NCBI RefSeq assembly: GCF_020497125.1 | Contig: NC_059075.1 | Span: 63,445,321 to 63,509,320 of the forward strand | DNA from: Mauremys mutica | Lineage: Eukaryota > Chordata > Testudines > Geoemydidae | Direction of reading: 5' to 3' | DNA length: 64,000 nt | Shown: one piece after another, positions 1 to 11,009 of the stretch | Layout: every line of letters begins with the position of its first letter | Position numbering within the stretch: the stretch's first letter is position 1 | Position numbers and translations under genes: made by a program | The notes under the pieces: model-generated | Databases searched by the model: none | Told to the model about the DNA's origin: nothing | Seen by the model: the letters and a program-made list of their open reading frames with translations, nothing else

Positions 1-96
1 TTAATGCATCTCAAATATGTCAGCCTCCAGACATAAGTAATGAAAGTTATGAAAAGATGCTGAAAACTTGAAAAATCGCCCCTCAAGACTTAGTTT

Positions 97-231
97 GGCA
101 AGGACAAATTTCACATTGATGGTAATGTGCTGTTTTGTACTGTATGCAGCAAGTCTGTAGATTACATTCAAAATCAGACAACTGTAGAACACATGAAAAG
201 CACTAAACATATACTGAATGCAAAGAAATGA
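97..231 (+). pseudogene. Decayed zinc-finger fragment of a hAT/CGGBP1-type protein
   Basis: An open stretch of 44 codons ending at TGA reads GKDKFHIDGNVLFCTVCSKS...EHMKSTKHILNAKK. It has the FCxxC...H(x4-5)H layout of BED-like fingers in hAT transposases and CGGBP1. There is no ATG in frame and stops lie on both sides, so this is a relic. Confidence 0.55.
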
Positions 232-749
232 AAACAAGAGACTGAAACAGCAGGACCATCGACAACAGTAAACAATACACTGTGACTGGATCATTCTGTT
301 AATTTTATTTTGTAATAATGACTGATGACACTGGTAGGCTTCGAACTTGCTTAAAAATTGTAAATATATCAATAAAACATTGTGTTCAACTGATACCTAT
401 ATATATTGTGGCTAGGGAAACTAAAGTTCAGCGTTTCATTTTAATCATGGAAAAACGCTGATTCTTCTGTTTTTTTAACTGGAGAATTTGGGGCTTTTTA
501 ATAATAGAAAACTAGAATCCCTGGTGATACAGGGAACTACACTGCTGCTGCTCATGAGGCACCTGTTATGTAAACAGAGGTCATACCATATCCAGGGCTG
601 ACAAGCCAGAAGCAATCCCTTCAGCAGCACTAAGTTTCGGGGGGGAGGGAGAGTAAATAACAGCAAGACTAAAGGCAAGGTTGTTTAAAATGAAATACAA
701 CAGTGACAGCAAATTGCAGGCCCAAACTGACAAACACTTAAGTAAATAT

Positions 750-2512
750 TAGGGCTGTCAAGTAATTAAAAATATTAAAACGTGATTAATCACACTGTTA
801 AACAATAAGAATACCATTTATTTAAATAGTTTCGGTGTTTTCTACATTTTCAAATATATTGATTTCAATAACAGAATACGAAGTGTACAGTGCTCACGCT
901 ATAGTTATTTTAGATTACAAATATTTGCACTGTAATAAGCAAATACTCCTCTACCTCAATATAACATGACCCAATATAACACGAATTCGGATATAATGTG
1001 GTAAAGCAGTGCTCTGGAGGGCGGGGCTGCGCACTCCAGTGGATCAAAGCAAGTTCAATACAACGTGGTTTCACCTATAACGCGGTAAGATTTTTTGGCT
1101 CCCAAGGACAGTGTTATATCGAGGTAGAGGCGTAGTATTTTTCAATTCACCTAATACAAGTACTGTAGTGCAATCTCTTTACCATGATGTTGAACTTACA
1201 AATGTAAAATTATATAACAAAAAACCGCATTCCAAAACAAAACAATGTAAGACTTTAGAGCCTACAAGTCCACTCAGTCCTACTTCTTGTTCAGCCAATC
1301 ACTCAAACAAGTTTGTTTACATTTGCAGGAGATAATGCCGCCCTCTTCTTGTTTACAATGTCACCTGAAAAGGAGAACAGGTGTTTGCATGGCACTGTTG
1401 TAGCTGGCATTGCAAGATACTTATGTGCCAGATGAGCTAAAGATTTGTATGTCCCTTCATGCTTCAACCACCATTCCAGAGGACATGCATCCATGCTGAT
1501 GACGGGTTTTGCTTGATCACTATCCAAAGCAGTACGGACCGAAGCACGTTCATTTCAATCATCTCAGTCAGATGTCACCAACAGAAAGTTTATTTTCTTT
1601 TTTGTTGGTTCGGGTTCTGTAGCTTCTGCATCAGAGTGTTGCTCTTTTAAGACTTTTGAAAGCATGCTCCACATCTCATCCCTCTCAGATTCTGGAAGGC
1701 ACTTCAGATTCTTAAACCTTGGTTTGAGTGCTGTAGCTATCTTTACAAATCTCACATTGGTATCTTCTTTGTGTTTTGTCAAATCTGCAGTGAAAGTATT
1801 CTTAAAATGAACAACACGTGCTGGGTCATCATCCGAGATGCTATAACATGAAATATATGGCAGAATGCAGGTAAAACAGAGCAGAGGACATACAATTCTC
1901 CCCCAAGGAGTTCATGTCCTCTGGAATGGCGGCTGAAGCATGAAGGGGCATATGAATGTTTAGCATATCTGGCACGTAAATACCTTGCAATGTCAGCTAC
2001 AAAAATGCCATGCGAATGCCTGTTCTCACTTTCAGATGATGTAAATAAGAAGCAGGAAGCATTATCTCCTGTAAATGTAAACAAACTTGTTTGCCTTAGT
2101 GATTGGCTGAACAAGAAGTAGGACTGAGTGGACTTGTAGGCTCTAAAGTTTTACATTATTTTGTTTTTGAGTTCAGTTATGTAACAAAAAAAGTCTACAT
2201 TTGTATGTTGCACTTTCACAATAAAGAGATCACACTACAGTACCTGTATGAGGTGAATTGAAAAAATACTATTTCTTTTGTTTATTTTTACAGTTCAAAT
2301 ATGTGTAATAAAAATATAAAAGTGAGCACTGTACAATTTGTATTCTCTGTTTAATTGAAATCAATATATTTAAAAATGTAGAAAAACATCCAAAAATATT
2401 TAATAAATTGCCATTGGTATTCTGTTTAAAATTAAAACTGATTAATTTTTTTAAATCGAGATTAATTTTTGAGTTAATCGCGTGAGTTAACTGTGATTAA
2501 TCGACAGCCCTA
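750..2512. mobile_element. Foldback hAT element with inverted arms and 8-bp TSD
   Basis: The ends are TAGGGCTGTC and GACAGCCCTA, flanked by an exact 8-bp duplication GTAAATAT (742-749 and 2513-2520), diagnostic of hAT insertion. Arms of about 0.6 kb (750-1486 and 1908-2512) are inverted copies of each other. Each arm carries a hAT C-terminal dimerisation (hATC) fragment: minus strand 1527-1303 (PLEWWLKHEGTY...PATTVPCKHLFS) and plus strand about 1915-2125 (EWRLKHEGAY...PCECLFSLS). The centre holds a further minus-strand transposase piece (1782-1564). No intact transposase remains. Confidence 0.85.
946..1132. mobile_element. Short TIR element (Tc1/mariner-like MITE) inside the foldback hAT
   Basis: Inverted ends CTCCTCTACCTCAATATAAC and CGCCTCTACCTCGATATAAC flank 187 bp, with TA on each side. 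It interrupts the left arm of the hAT; the right arm has no such insert at the matching site, so it landed after the arms formed. Confidence 0.7.
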
Positions 2513-2791
2513 GTAAATATATAACTTCATTCATGCAAGTGGGTCCACATGAATCACTTACAATAATAAAGATACTTAAATGCCTTAGTGTTTACAGGAC
2601 AGGGATCTAAGGGTACACCTACAGTGCAAGCAAAAAAAAAAATCCCCACAACAGCAAGTCTCAGAGCCCAGGTCAATTGACTTGGGCTTGCATTATGGAG
2701 CTAAACATAGCTGTGTAGAGATTCCTGCTGGGGCTAAAGCCTAGAGCCCAAGCTCCAGTGCACGCAAGAATGTCTGCATTGCTACTTTTAG

Positions 2792-3728
2792 GCCTTGTCT
2801 ACACTACAAAGTTTTGTCGGCAAAAAACAGGGGCTGCGTACACACTAAAAAGCTACATTTGGCAGCAAAACTCTGCTGTTTTGATGACAAAATAAAACCA
2901 CCTAACAAGAGACAAACCTTTTTGTGGCCAAGTTAAAGTGACAAAGTGTCAGTGTGGACACTGTTTTGTTGACATAACTGGCTTCCACCAGTATCCCACA
3001 ATGCCTGCTGTGACAGCTCTGCTCACTGTTTTGATCTCCGTTGCCCTGCAGGCATGTACTCCTCGCCTTTCAAAGCTCCAGGAAGTATCTGACAGATGAG
3101 TATTCTGCTTCCATTTGGGGAACAAAGAGCAAATCATTAACGTAGAATGCTCCTGTTCTTACCTGCACTAGGAACACAGTGGCAGGCAGGAAGGGGAGGT
3201 GGGGAACTGCTGTGCGACTTTGACATTCCTCAGAGCGGAGAGCTCACAGAGCTGCTCAGGATGCCACTCCTGGTAGCTGAGGAGGCTGTGGGAATCACAG
3301 AACCATAGACAGGCAGGCAGAGCAGGCTGCTTCAGGAGAGACTGCTATGCTGACCAGAGTCAAGGCCTGATGTTGGGGGGTATCCCCAACCCCATGCCTC
3401 AGGACAGGCCTGTCAGCCTGCTGTCTCCCCCGCCGCAAACACACCATTCTCCTCTCCTTCCGCCCACCCCACACTTCAGTTGAAAAAGCGCTGACAATCT
3501 ACTAGGATGCCCCAGAAGATGGGACTGAGAAATCTGCCCCATGAGGCGTTACAAACCCTTCCCAAAGCACCCTGCGGTCAGTTGCACAGCGGGATAGCTA
3601 CCACAGTGCACTGCTCTGTCAATGCAAGAACTGTTAGTGTGGATGCACTCTGCTGACACAAGGAGCCAGTGGTTTTAATTAAAGCAGCATAACTTTTGCC
3701 GACAAAACTTTGTAGTGTAGACAAGGCC
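2792..3728. mobile_element. MITE with GGCCTTGTCTACACTAC ends (PIF/Harbinger-like)
   Basis: The inverted ends GGCCTTGTCTACACTACAAA / TTTGTAGTGTAGACAAGGCC are perfect over 20 bp, flanked by TTA on both sides. A 3-bp TTA target duplication fits PIF/Harbinger. The interior is shared, in the opposite orientation, with the element at 35340-36557. No coding capacity is visible. Confidence 0.7.
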
Positions 3729-3733
3729 TTAGA

Positions 3734-4341
3734 CCGGGGTGGGCAAACTTTTAGGCCAGAGGGCCACATCTGGGAATAGATATTGTGTATCGGGCCATGA
3801 ATGCTCACAGAATTGGGGTTGGATGTGGGAGGGGGTGCGGGCTCTGGGATGGGGCCAGAAATTAGGAGTTCGGGTGCAGGAGGGGGATCAGGGCTGTGGC
3901 AGAGGGTTGGGGTGCATGGAAAGGCTCAGGGGTGCAGGCTCTGGGCAGCGCTTACCTCAAGCGGCTCCCAGAAGCAGGGGCATGTCCCTTCTCCGGCCCC
4001 TATATGGAGGCGTAGCCAGGCAGTTCTGCACGCTGCCCCGTCCACAGGCACCACCCCTGCAGTTCCCATTGGCTGCAGTTCCTGATCAATGGGAGCTGCA
4101 GGGCCAGCGTTTGGGGCAGTGTGCAGAGCGGAGCTCCCTGGCTGCCGCTATCTATAGGAGCCAGAAAGGGACCATGCTGCTGCTTCTGGGAGCCGCAGGG
4201 AGCGGCCCCTAACGCTGCTCCCCAGTTGGAGCACTGGAGCAGGGTAAGCCCCAGGCCCTGCTCCCCAGCAGGAGCTCGAGGGCCGGATTAAAACAGCTGG
4301 CAGGCCACATCTGGCCTGTGGGACATAGTTTGCCCACCTCT
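3734..4341. mobile_element. Nonautonomous hAT (GGGGTGGGCAAAC family)
   Basis: The ends are CCGGGGTGGGCAAAC and GTTTGCCCACCTCT, with an exact 8-bp duplication GCCTTAGA at 3726-3733 and 4342-4349. The interior is G-rich with no ORF. Related copies lie at 19736-20368 and, truncated, at 24595-25062. The duplicated target includes the end of the MITE at 2792-3728, so this hAT is the younger insertion. Confidence 0.85.
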
Positions 4342-4791
4342 GCCTTAGACCCATAGAGCTCACCCAAGTCAGTTGACCCAGGCTCTAAGACTCACTGCCA
4401 CAGGGTTTTGGATTTATTTTCTTTTTGCAGTACAGGCATACCATAAGAATTTATCTGTGTTGGTATTTAGAGGAGGGACTCAAAGGAGCAGTGAATGGAG
4501 GAATGACAGACATCAGGAAGGTCCAACAACAGGACCGAACATCATATATCACACCTCAATCCCCTTCTCCTTCAAACCATTCTTCAGAACATATCTGGTC
4601 CATGAAGACCACAAATCCTAGACCTTCTTTGAAGGAAACAGTATCTCATGTGAAATAAAAAAATTCAAGAAACAAAAGAAGCCAATTAGCCAGAGAATAA
4701 ATGAAGTCAGTTATAATTTCTTTCAAAACTACACTTAAAGGATTGATTGGCAGAGCAACTCCCACCGTGTGCGTGTGTGTGTGTCTCCTTA

Positions 4792-4939
4792 CTATATGTT
4801 CCATTCTATGCATCTGATGAAGTGGGCTGTAGCCCACGAAAGCTTATGCTCAGATAAATTTGTTAGTCTCTAAGGTGCCACAAGTACTCCTGTTCTTTTT
4901 ATGGATACAGACTAACACAGCTGCTACTCTGAAACTTTT
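4792..4939 (-). mobile_element. Turtle tRNA-type SINE, minus orientation
   Basis: Read on the minus strand: TTTCAGAGTAGCAGCTGTG at the head, then GTGGCACCTTAGAGACTAAC, GCATAAGCTTTCGTGGG and a tail with GCATAGAATGGAACATATAG and (CA)n. This arrangement is typical of chelonian Pol III SINEs. A (GT)n run lies at 4768-4785. Confidence 0.75.
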
Positions 4940-4940
4940 A

Positions 4941-5429
4941 CCCACAGTTCATATGTTTTTGAAGTTGAAATTCAGAAATATGCTGAAGAGTTCATAACAG
5001 AAATCAGAAGAGAAAAGTTCATGTGACATTTTAAAAAAAACGGAATTTTTTGTGGGGTAACGTATTCATAAGTGTAAGTGCTTACTTTAAAATGCAAAAT
5101 CTTCCAAAACGCATCCTGGTGATATTTTGGCATATTACAAGAATAACATTTGCACACTAACGAGCTCACTCACTGAACATATTTAGACGCAAGTTCACAC
5201 CTGTTTTCAGATGTGTGCCTACTTTAACTTAAAACACCTGTGTGACAGAGTGAGTGAGGATGGTCATAAAGGGGTGCGGCTACTACTGGCAGAGTTTAGC
5301 ACCCAGCATGGCTCTCAGTGAGGAGTTAAAGATCTGTAAATGGGTGTTTGCTTTAAAACAAGTGAAATTCTACCCAGCCCAATAGCAAAAGATCAAGAGG
5401 CTCGGCGTTAGGAAGAACACGCTCTCTCT
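4941..5429. other. Unassigned stretch before the CpG island
   Basis: AT-rich DNA with no convincing exon or repeat; inferred ZNF106 intron 1. Confidence 0.4.
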
Positions 5430-5620
5430 TTACCGTGCAAGAGCCGGCCCGCCCGGCCGCCCTCCCACAGTCACGGAGCCCACCGCCGCCTCCTATGCCT
5501 GTCTCCCCCGGCATCCCCGGCAGCCGACCGGATCTCCATAACCCGCCGCCACACTCCCGAGCCACTACCGATCCCAGCCCCAGCGCCGCGAGCCCCTGCC
5601 CGCCACAGCCCCCTACTCAC

Positions 5621-5835
5621 AGGCCGCGTCCTCCTGGTTCCACAACAGCGCAGCAGCCCCGCCGCCCATCACGCGGCCCGGCCCGGCCCGAGCAGGCCCC
5701 ACCACCTACCCGGGGCCCGCCGCGGCTCCCACGGGAAAACGGTGGAAGCGAGTCGCGCTCGCGACCCGAAAGGGACCCGCGGCGCAGGACAAGAGGAGCG
5801 TGCGTTCCCGCAGCCAATCAGCGAGCACAGCAAAC
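5621..5835 (-). other. Candidate noncoding first exon of a minus-strand gene (ZNF106 by synteny)
   Basis: On the minus strand a consensus donor (GGCCT|GTGAGTAGG) ends an exon at 5621, just downstream of CCAAT and ZNF143-type elements on that strand. Human ZNF106 starts next to SNAP23 on the opposite strand. No ZNF106 coding exon was found in 1-5600, so the assignment rests on position only. Confidence 0.35.
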
Positions 5836-5836
5836 G

Positions 5837-5856
5837 CCTTGCATTCTGGGAAATGG
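5837..5856 (-). promoter_or_regulatory. ZNF143/THAP11 (SBS-type) binding site
   Basis: The minus strand reads ATTTCCCAGAATGCAAGG, matching the core of the ZNF143/Ronin consensus (ACTACAATTCCCAGAATGC). Such sites are common in bidirectional CpG-island promoters. It lies between the two inferred divergent first exons. Confidence 0.6.
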
Positions 5857-6089
5857 TCCTTTCAGCGGCGCGTGGCTCTAGCCAATCGCCGGCTCTCTCC
5901 CTGCTCCGCTGGGTGGCGATTCGCGAGACCGGGTGCGGCCGCCATGCTGGGTGTGGCCAACGGGGTGCCTTTCTCTTCGCCATGTTGAAAGCGCCCCTGG
6001 CCCCACCCCCGCTGTGTTGTCAGGTGGGCGGCGCTGGCTTCCGGTTCCGGGGGGGTTGGTGGCTCTGCCTGCCGGGCAGGTGTTGCTGG

Positions 6090-6413
6090 TGCGGGGAGTC
6101 TCGGGATGGGGCATTAAAGCGACGGTTCCGCTCGCGGGCTGGACTCGAGCGTGGTGGCGGCGGCGGCTAGAAGCGCGGCGGCTGCAGGTGGGAGGAGCTG
6201 GAAATCTCCGGGTGCGGCGCCCCGTCGCTCTGGGGAGCGGGGCGGCTCTAGGTGGGGTGGGAGGAGGGCGGAGTCCGGGTCAGGTGCGCTGGGCTGGGCT
6301 GGGCTAGAGAGCGGGCTGGCTCCCCCAGCCATGGGCTGGCTCCCTTTGCCCATGAGTCTGGCCTTCGTGCGGGCTCCAGGCGTGAGGCCGGGACGGGAGC
6401 AGGAGACGGGGCG
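6090..6413 (+). other. SNAP23: Candidate SNAP23 noncoding first exon
   Basis: The first coding exon starts with an acceptor, so a 5' noncoding exon must lie upstream. Two donors fit in the island: GGCTGCAG|GTGGGAG (exon end 6187) and GGGGCG|GTGAGTT (exon end 6413). The second is closer to the U1 consensus. The start site is not visible. Confidence 0.4.
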
Positions 6414-6805
6414 GTGAGTTACAGGGCGTGGATTTCAGAGTCCAGTGATCGGGCCTGGAGGCTCTCCCCACCCTGCGGAGCTGTGACCGTGCTGCCCTCT
6501 CCCGGGGAGGCGCCCTCTGTGCTAAAAGGCTTCACCAATTACTAGCCACAAAGGTAGTGGGGAATTGGCAATATCTCCAGTTCGAATCACTGTGGGGACT
6601 TAGCTGTGTGTGTTCACTCATGTGCTTATTATCTCCTGATACATGTGTTTAAAATGTGTTTTTATAATGCACTCAGTGAGTGCTGTTTAGCATGTGTAAT
6701 AGAGGAGTGCTGAGCTCCAGGAAATGATGTTGGGTGGCAGATATGTACCTAGATGGAGAAGAAAATGTAAGTGTTTAAGCATTAGAAATAAGAATGGCCC
6801 ATACC

Positions 6806-7655
6806 ATAAGAACGGGCATATTGGGTCAGACCAATGGTCCACCTAGCCCAGTATCCTGTCTTCCAACAGTGGCCAATGCCAGGTGCTTCAGAGGGAATGA
6901 ACAGAACAGGTAATCATCAAGTGATCCATGCCCTGTTGTCCACTCCAAGCTTCTGGTAAACAGAGACTAGGGACATTTAGAGCATGTTATTGTATCCCTG
7001 ACAATCCTGGCTAACAACTATTGATGGACCTATCCCGCATGAACGTATAGGGTTCTTTTTTTAAACACTGTTATAGTTTTGGCCTTCACGAGATCCCTTG
7101 GCAAGAGAGTTCCACAGGTTAACTGTGCATTGTCAGAAGAAGTACTTCCTTTTGTTTGTTTAAAACCTGCTGCCTATTAATTTCATTGGGTGTCCCTTAG
7201 TTATTGTGTTATGTGGAGGAGTAAATACATTTCATTATTCCCTTTGTCCACACCAGTCAAGATTTTATAGACCTCTTTCATATCCCCCCAGTCATCTCTT
7301 CCAAACAGAAAAGTCCCAGTCTTTTTAATCTTGCCTCATATGGAAGCTGTTCCATCCCTCTAATCATTTTGTTGCCCTTCTCTGTACCTTTTCCAGTTCT
7401 AATATACATATTTTTTTGAGATGGGGCGACCAGATCTGCATGTGGTATTTAAGATGTGGGAGTACCATGGATTTATATGGCGGCATTATGGTATTTTCTG
7501 TCCTATTTATCCCTTTCTTAATGGTTCTTAACCATTGGCACATCACACTGAAGAATGTTAGCTGCTGTCTTCAAGATGCTTTTAGAAGAGCAATTTGTTT
7601 CTGTATCCTTATAGAGCCCCCCATCTCTGCAGAAAGAGTTTGGGAAAGTCTCTAG
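6806..7655 (-). mobile_element. CR1 LINE fragment, minus strand
   Basis: The minus strand encodes a decayed CR1 reverse-transcriptase C-terminus (KSMVLPHLKYHMQIWSPHLK...LEKVQRRATK, 7546-7364). It is followed by the CR1 3' part ending near 6806 (plus-strand 'GGGTCAGACCAATGGTCC'). Truncated at its 5' end, as is usual for CR1. Confidence 0.85.
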
Positions 7656-8737
7656 ATTAGGTGATAGCTGAAAGAGATTATTAGGGACATGGAACCCTTA
7701 TGCTACTCATTGCCTTTGCAGCACATGCAAACCATGCTTATATTGTTTGTTTATCAAACCTTTGTGCAGATCTAGAACATATGATAAATTGCATGAATCT
7801 TGTTCCATGTTGGGTTTTAAACATCTAATTTGATAGTCATCCTGGCCTTTATAAGGGAGAGATCCTGTTATCGGCTTTCTGTGTGAACTCACAGTACCTA
7901 AGAAATGGTATCAGGTAGTTTAAAAGAAATAAAATTTCTGTTTTTAGTGATTCAGAACGTAAAACTGGTAGGTCCTGCCACCCTGTCAGCAAACTTTCAA
8001 GGCAGCAATCCCTAGTAAGCTTAATAGATATTAAACAACTCTTCCCTAGTTCTTATCCAAATGTCTTGGGGTGCTTTATAAACTTTTAGTTATCTGAGCC
8101 TTGTAGCATTGTCTGAGAGGTACATAAAGAATACTGGATCACTTCACCCGTCTGCTATAGCCTCATCTGGGATGGAACACAATTACTGTTTAATGGCACA
8201 CAACAACAATATAGCCAAATGAATACTCTATTAAGTAGAATTTGCAAGTGAAACTTAGGAAGGTATAATGTATTTACAAGGGGCTGGGAAAGTCTAGTAC
8301 CCCAGGGTTTAACACCCCTTCTGTCATGAAAAGTAACATTGGCTATTTCATGAATCTGAGTGAGCATATTCCCCAATTTTGCAGATTACACATAATATCA
8401 TGCCTTCAGCAATATAATGCCCACTGATAATCATATTGGGATATTAGTTCAGTATTCATCTGGAAGAAACGTTGCATCTATTCTGCTCCTCACAAAGCTT
8501 CAGGGGTTGGAGCAGCTGCTTAGGAAGGCTCTTCAGGGGACAAAGAAGTGGGCCGTCCCCAGTGCTGATGACGGGGCTGTTTGGCTCATCGGAGGCTGGC
8601 AAGTGGATTCTGAGAGGCCCAGTGGTGGTGGTCTGGAAATTCATCCCTTTGAGTACCTCACCCTTTTGTAAGCCTAGGCACAGTTATCAAAGGTGCTTTT
8701 CAATGCATTTGGGACAGCAACCAACTGTACAGTAATG

Positions 8738-8953
8738 CCTCAGGTATCAGAGGGGTAGCCGTGTTAGTCTGGATCTGTAAAAAGCAAGAGAGTCCTGTGG
8801 CACCTTATAGACTAACAGACGTTTTGGAGCATAAGCTTTTGTGGGTGAATACCCACTTCATCATGCATCTGACAAAGTGGGTATTCACCCACGAAAGCTT
8901 ATGCTCCAATACGTCTGTTAGTCTATAAGGTGCCACAGGACTCTTTGTCGCTT
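8738..8953. mobile_element. Inverted SINE dimer with 12-bp target duplication
   Basis: A forward SINE copy (about 8744-8872; TATCAGAGGGGTAGCCGTG to GAATACCCACTTCATC) is followed directly by a reverse copy of its 3' part (about 8873-8953). Exact 12-bp repeats TGTACAGTAATG (8726-8737, 8954-8965) flank the pair as one unit. The arms are about 80 bp with a loop of about 16 nt. Confidence 0.85.
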
Positions 8954-9245
8954 TGTACAGTAATGTGTTAAATTTGTGTATAATAGATGGTCTTCCAGCC
9001 ACTCATGGGAGGGCTCTTATACTCCGGTTATGTGCTTTTCCCAGAGGCAAAAAGCTGGCTTTGCTTGGACAAGTATAAAGCTGAACATTCTACAAGAAGA
9101 GACAGCTGGAAGAACAGGCACTGGTAATGTCATCTCATCTTTGCAGTGTGTTCAGGAAGTTGATAAGAGAAGCCAGGAAGGGTGCAGAATGGTATCTGTT
9201 CTCCCCTCCCCCCAGTTGCTTTGTTCGTTTGGATATGAGACAGAC

Positions 9246-9260
9246 TGGGGGGGGGGGGGG
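9246..9260 (+). repeat. Poly-G run
   Basis: An uninterrupted run of about 13-14 G; prone to slippage and sequencing error. Confidence 0.85.
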
Positions 9261-9540
9261 TGTTCTGGTGCTGACACTTCATAGTATCCTGCAGCAGGAA
9301 TCTGCTGTGCCTATAACATAAATAGGCTTATTCTCCTTTCAGCCAATGAAGGGGTTTAAAAAAGCACATGTTTCTTCCATGCTCTCTTTTATATAAAAGA
9401 CTTAGTAGGCCTAAGCCAGCTGTTTTTTGTCTTCTAAATCACCTAATTTCAAATTTATGATAGTACTACTTATCACTTTTAATCTTCTAATCGAAACATC
9501 AGTATATTAAATCCCTGCATTCCTTTGGAGATGGCCATCA

Positions 9541-9645
9541 TCTCTCTCTTACAGTTGTGAAAACTGAGGCACAGAATAGTTATGACGTTACTGAGGCCAC
9601 ACAGTCACTGTCAGAGCTGAGATTACAGCTCAGGAATCCCACTTT
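9541..9645 (+). mobile_element. MIR/CORE-type SINE relic
   Basis: 'GTGAAAACTGAGGCACAGAA' followed by 'GAGGCCACACAGTCACTGTC' matches the MIR core. It is degraded and ancient. Confidence 0.6.
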
Positions 9646-10224
9646 GTTGCTGAAACAATTAGATCATGTTTCTCTCTTACTTCCTGCCTTTGTTTCTTTG
9701 GAAATATCTCATACCTGTAGATGCTCCTGTCAGCTGCCGACAGTTCGGTGTTGCCCTGTTTTTAGTCAAGTGTGGTTGTGCATACTCTACTTGTGTTCTT
9801 CACTGGTGCTTGCACAGAATTTCACAATAAATCAATGAGCTAGTGAATGAGTTTCTTTTGAGGGAAGTCTTTTTTAAATCTTATTCACTTCTACTGGTAA
9901 ACACACCAGATTAAACAAAGGATAAGTCAGTTTAGTTATTTGTATAGTCATCTGACAAGGTTTAGTGCAATAATTCAACACAAACACTTTATTCTGCAAC
10001 ACATGATATCCTTAAACCTGTACTCTGGAAAAACTACTCTTTTCTTTCCCTTGCTTAAGGGACAGGGACACATACGCCTATTTACTATTGTTACCATAGT
10101 TCGGCAGTTTTGTGCTCCTTAGAATTTTTCTCTGTCTGGACATAAAATTAAAGTCAACTGAATTATCAACAGAATTTCTTGCCTTAAGTAAGTAATATCT
10201 GCCATTAGTCTATTGGAAAGATCA

Positions 10225-10745
10225 CATAGAAAATTTTGACTGGATTTATAGACCTTAAGGCCAGAAGGGTCTATTATGATCTGTTCTGACCTTCGGAAGA
10301 ACATAAGTAGTAGAACTTCACCCAATGATTCTTGAGTCAAATCCATGATGTCAGTTTTAACTAAGCATATTTTTTAGGTATACACTGTCTTTTAATGTAA
10401 AGACATCAAGTGATGGAGAACTAAATGCTTAAGAATCTTGTTCTGCTTGTTAATTACCCTCATTGTCTTAAAGTTCTCATTTATTTCTAGTCTGAATTTG
10501 TCTAGCTTTAACTTCCAACCTTGGATCTTGTTATGCCTTTGTATACTAAATTTAAAGAGCTCTCTATTGGAAAATCTTCTTCCCATTCAGGTATTTACAA
10601 ACCATGATCAAGTCTTATCTTTATCTTCTTTTGGATAAACTAAGCTTCTTTAATCTTTTGCTGTACAGCACATTTTCAAGACCTTGAATATTCTTCTGGC
10701 TCTCTGCTGAACCCTTTCCAATTTCACATCTTGAAAGCTGGACAT
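10225..10745 (-). mobile_element. CR1 LINE 3' end, minus strand
   Basis: The minus strand encodes a CR1 ORF2 C-terminal relic (GWKLKLDKFRLEINENF...). The plus strand 'TAGACCTTAAGGCCAGAAGG' is the reverse of the CR1 3' tail seen at about 17080 in sense orientation. Confidence 0.7.
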
Positions 10746-11009
10746 GGTATTATCTGTGTTTAGGGCAACAGAGACACCATTGCTGGAATACTATGTCCCT
10801 ACTTTTACTTGTGATTCCCCTACTTGATGTCCCAGTATTTCTGGTGCACAGGAGCTTTTCACGAATAATAATGGCTCTTTGGTAACTTTTCTAAAATAAT
10901 TGGGTGATCACTTGCATAATAGAAGTGGGTATTTGTCACAGCCATGACTGGGCATCCGGTTGCACAGTGGAGTCTAAAAAGACCTCAGGACTTCAGACTG
11001 ACTTACTAA

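Larger units (their letters stand above)
2609..4443. mobile_element. Outer MITE split by two later insertions
   Basis: The left piece 2609-2791 begins GGGTACACCTACAGTGC. The right piece 4350-4443 ends GCAGTACAGGCATACC, an imperfect inverted match. The same family appears at 12741-12901. The middle is occupied by the elements at 2792-3728 and 3734-4341. Confidence 0.55.
5430..6430. promoter_or_regulatory. CpG island, probable divergent ZNF106/SNAP23 promoter
   Basis: GC- and CpG-rich for about 1 kb in an otherwise AT-rich region. It holds CCAAT boxes at 5814-5818 and 5882-5886, a ZNF143/THAP11-type site at 5837-5856 and TCGCGAGA at 5921-5928. A plausible minus-strand splice donor lies at 5620-5619, with plus-strand donors at 6188 and 6414. 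In other vertebrates ZNF106 (-) and SNAP23 (+) are head-to-head neighbours; this is the only island upstream of SNAP23 here, so the divergent-promoter call is an inference from synteny plus these motifs. There is no clear TATA box. Confidence 0.75.

Noticed and set aside
1303..1782. Minus-strand frames resembling a ZBED/hAT transposase as a possible host gene
   Set aside because: Fragmented, within transposon ends and target duplications, with frame breaks between pieces; a transposon relic and not a domesticated gene.
5435..6170. Overlapping open frames in the first CpG island
   Set aside because: GC-driven, Pro/Gly/Arg-rich, on both strands, with no family match.
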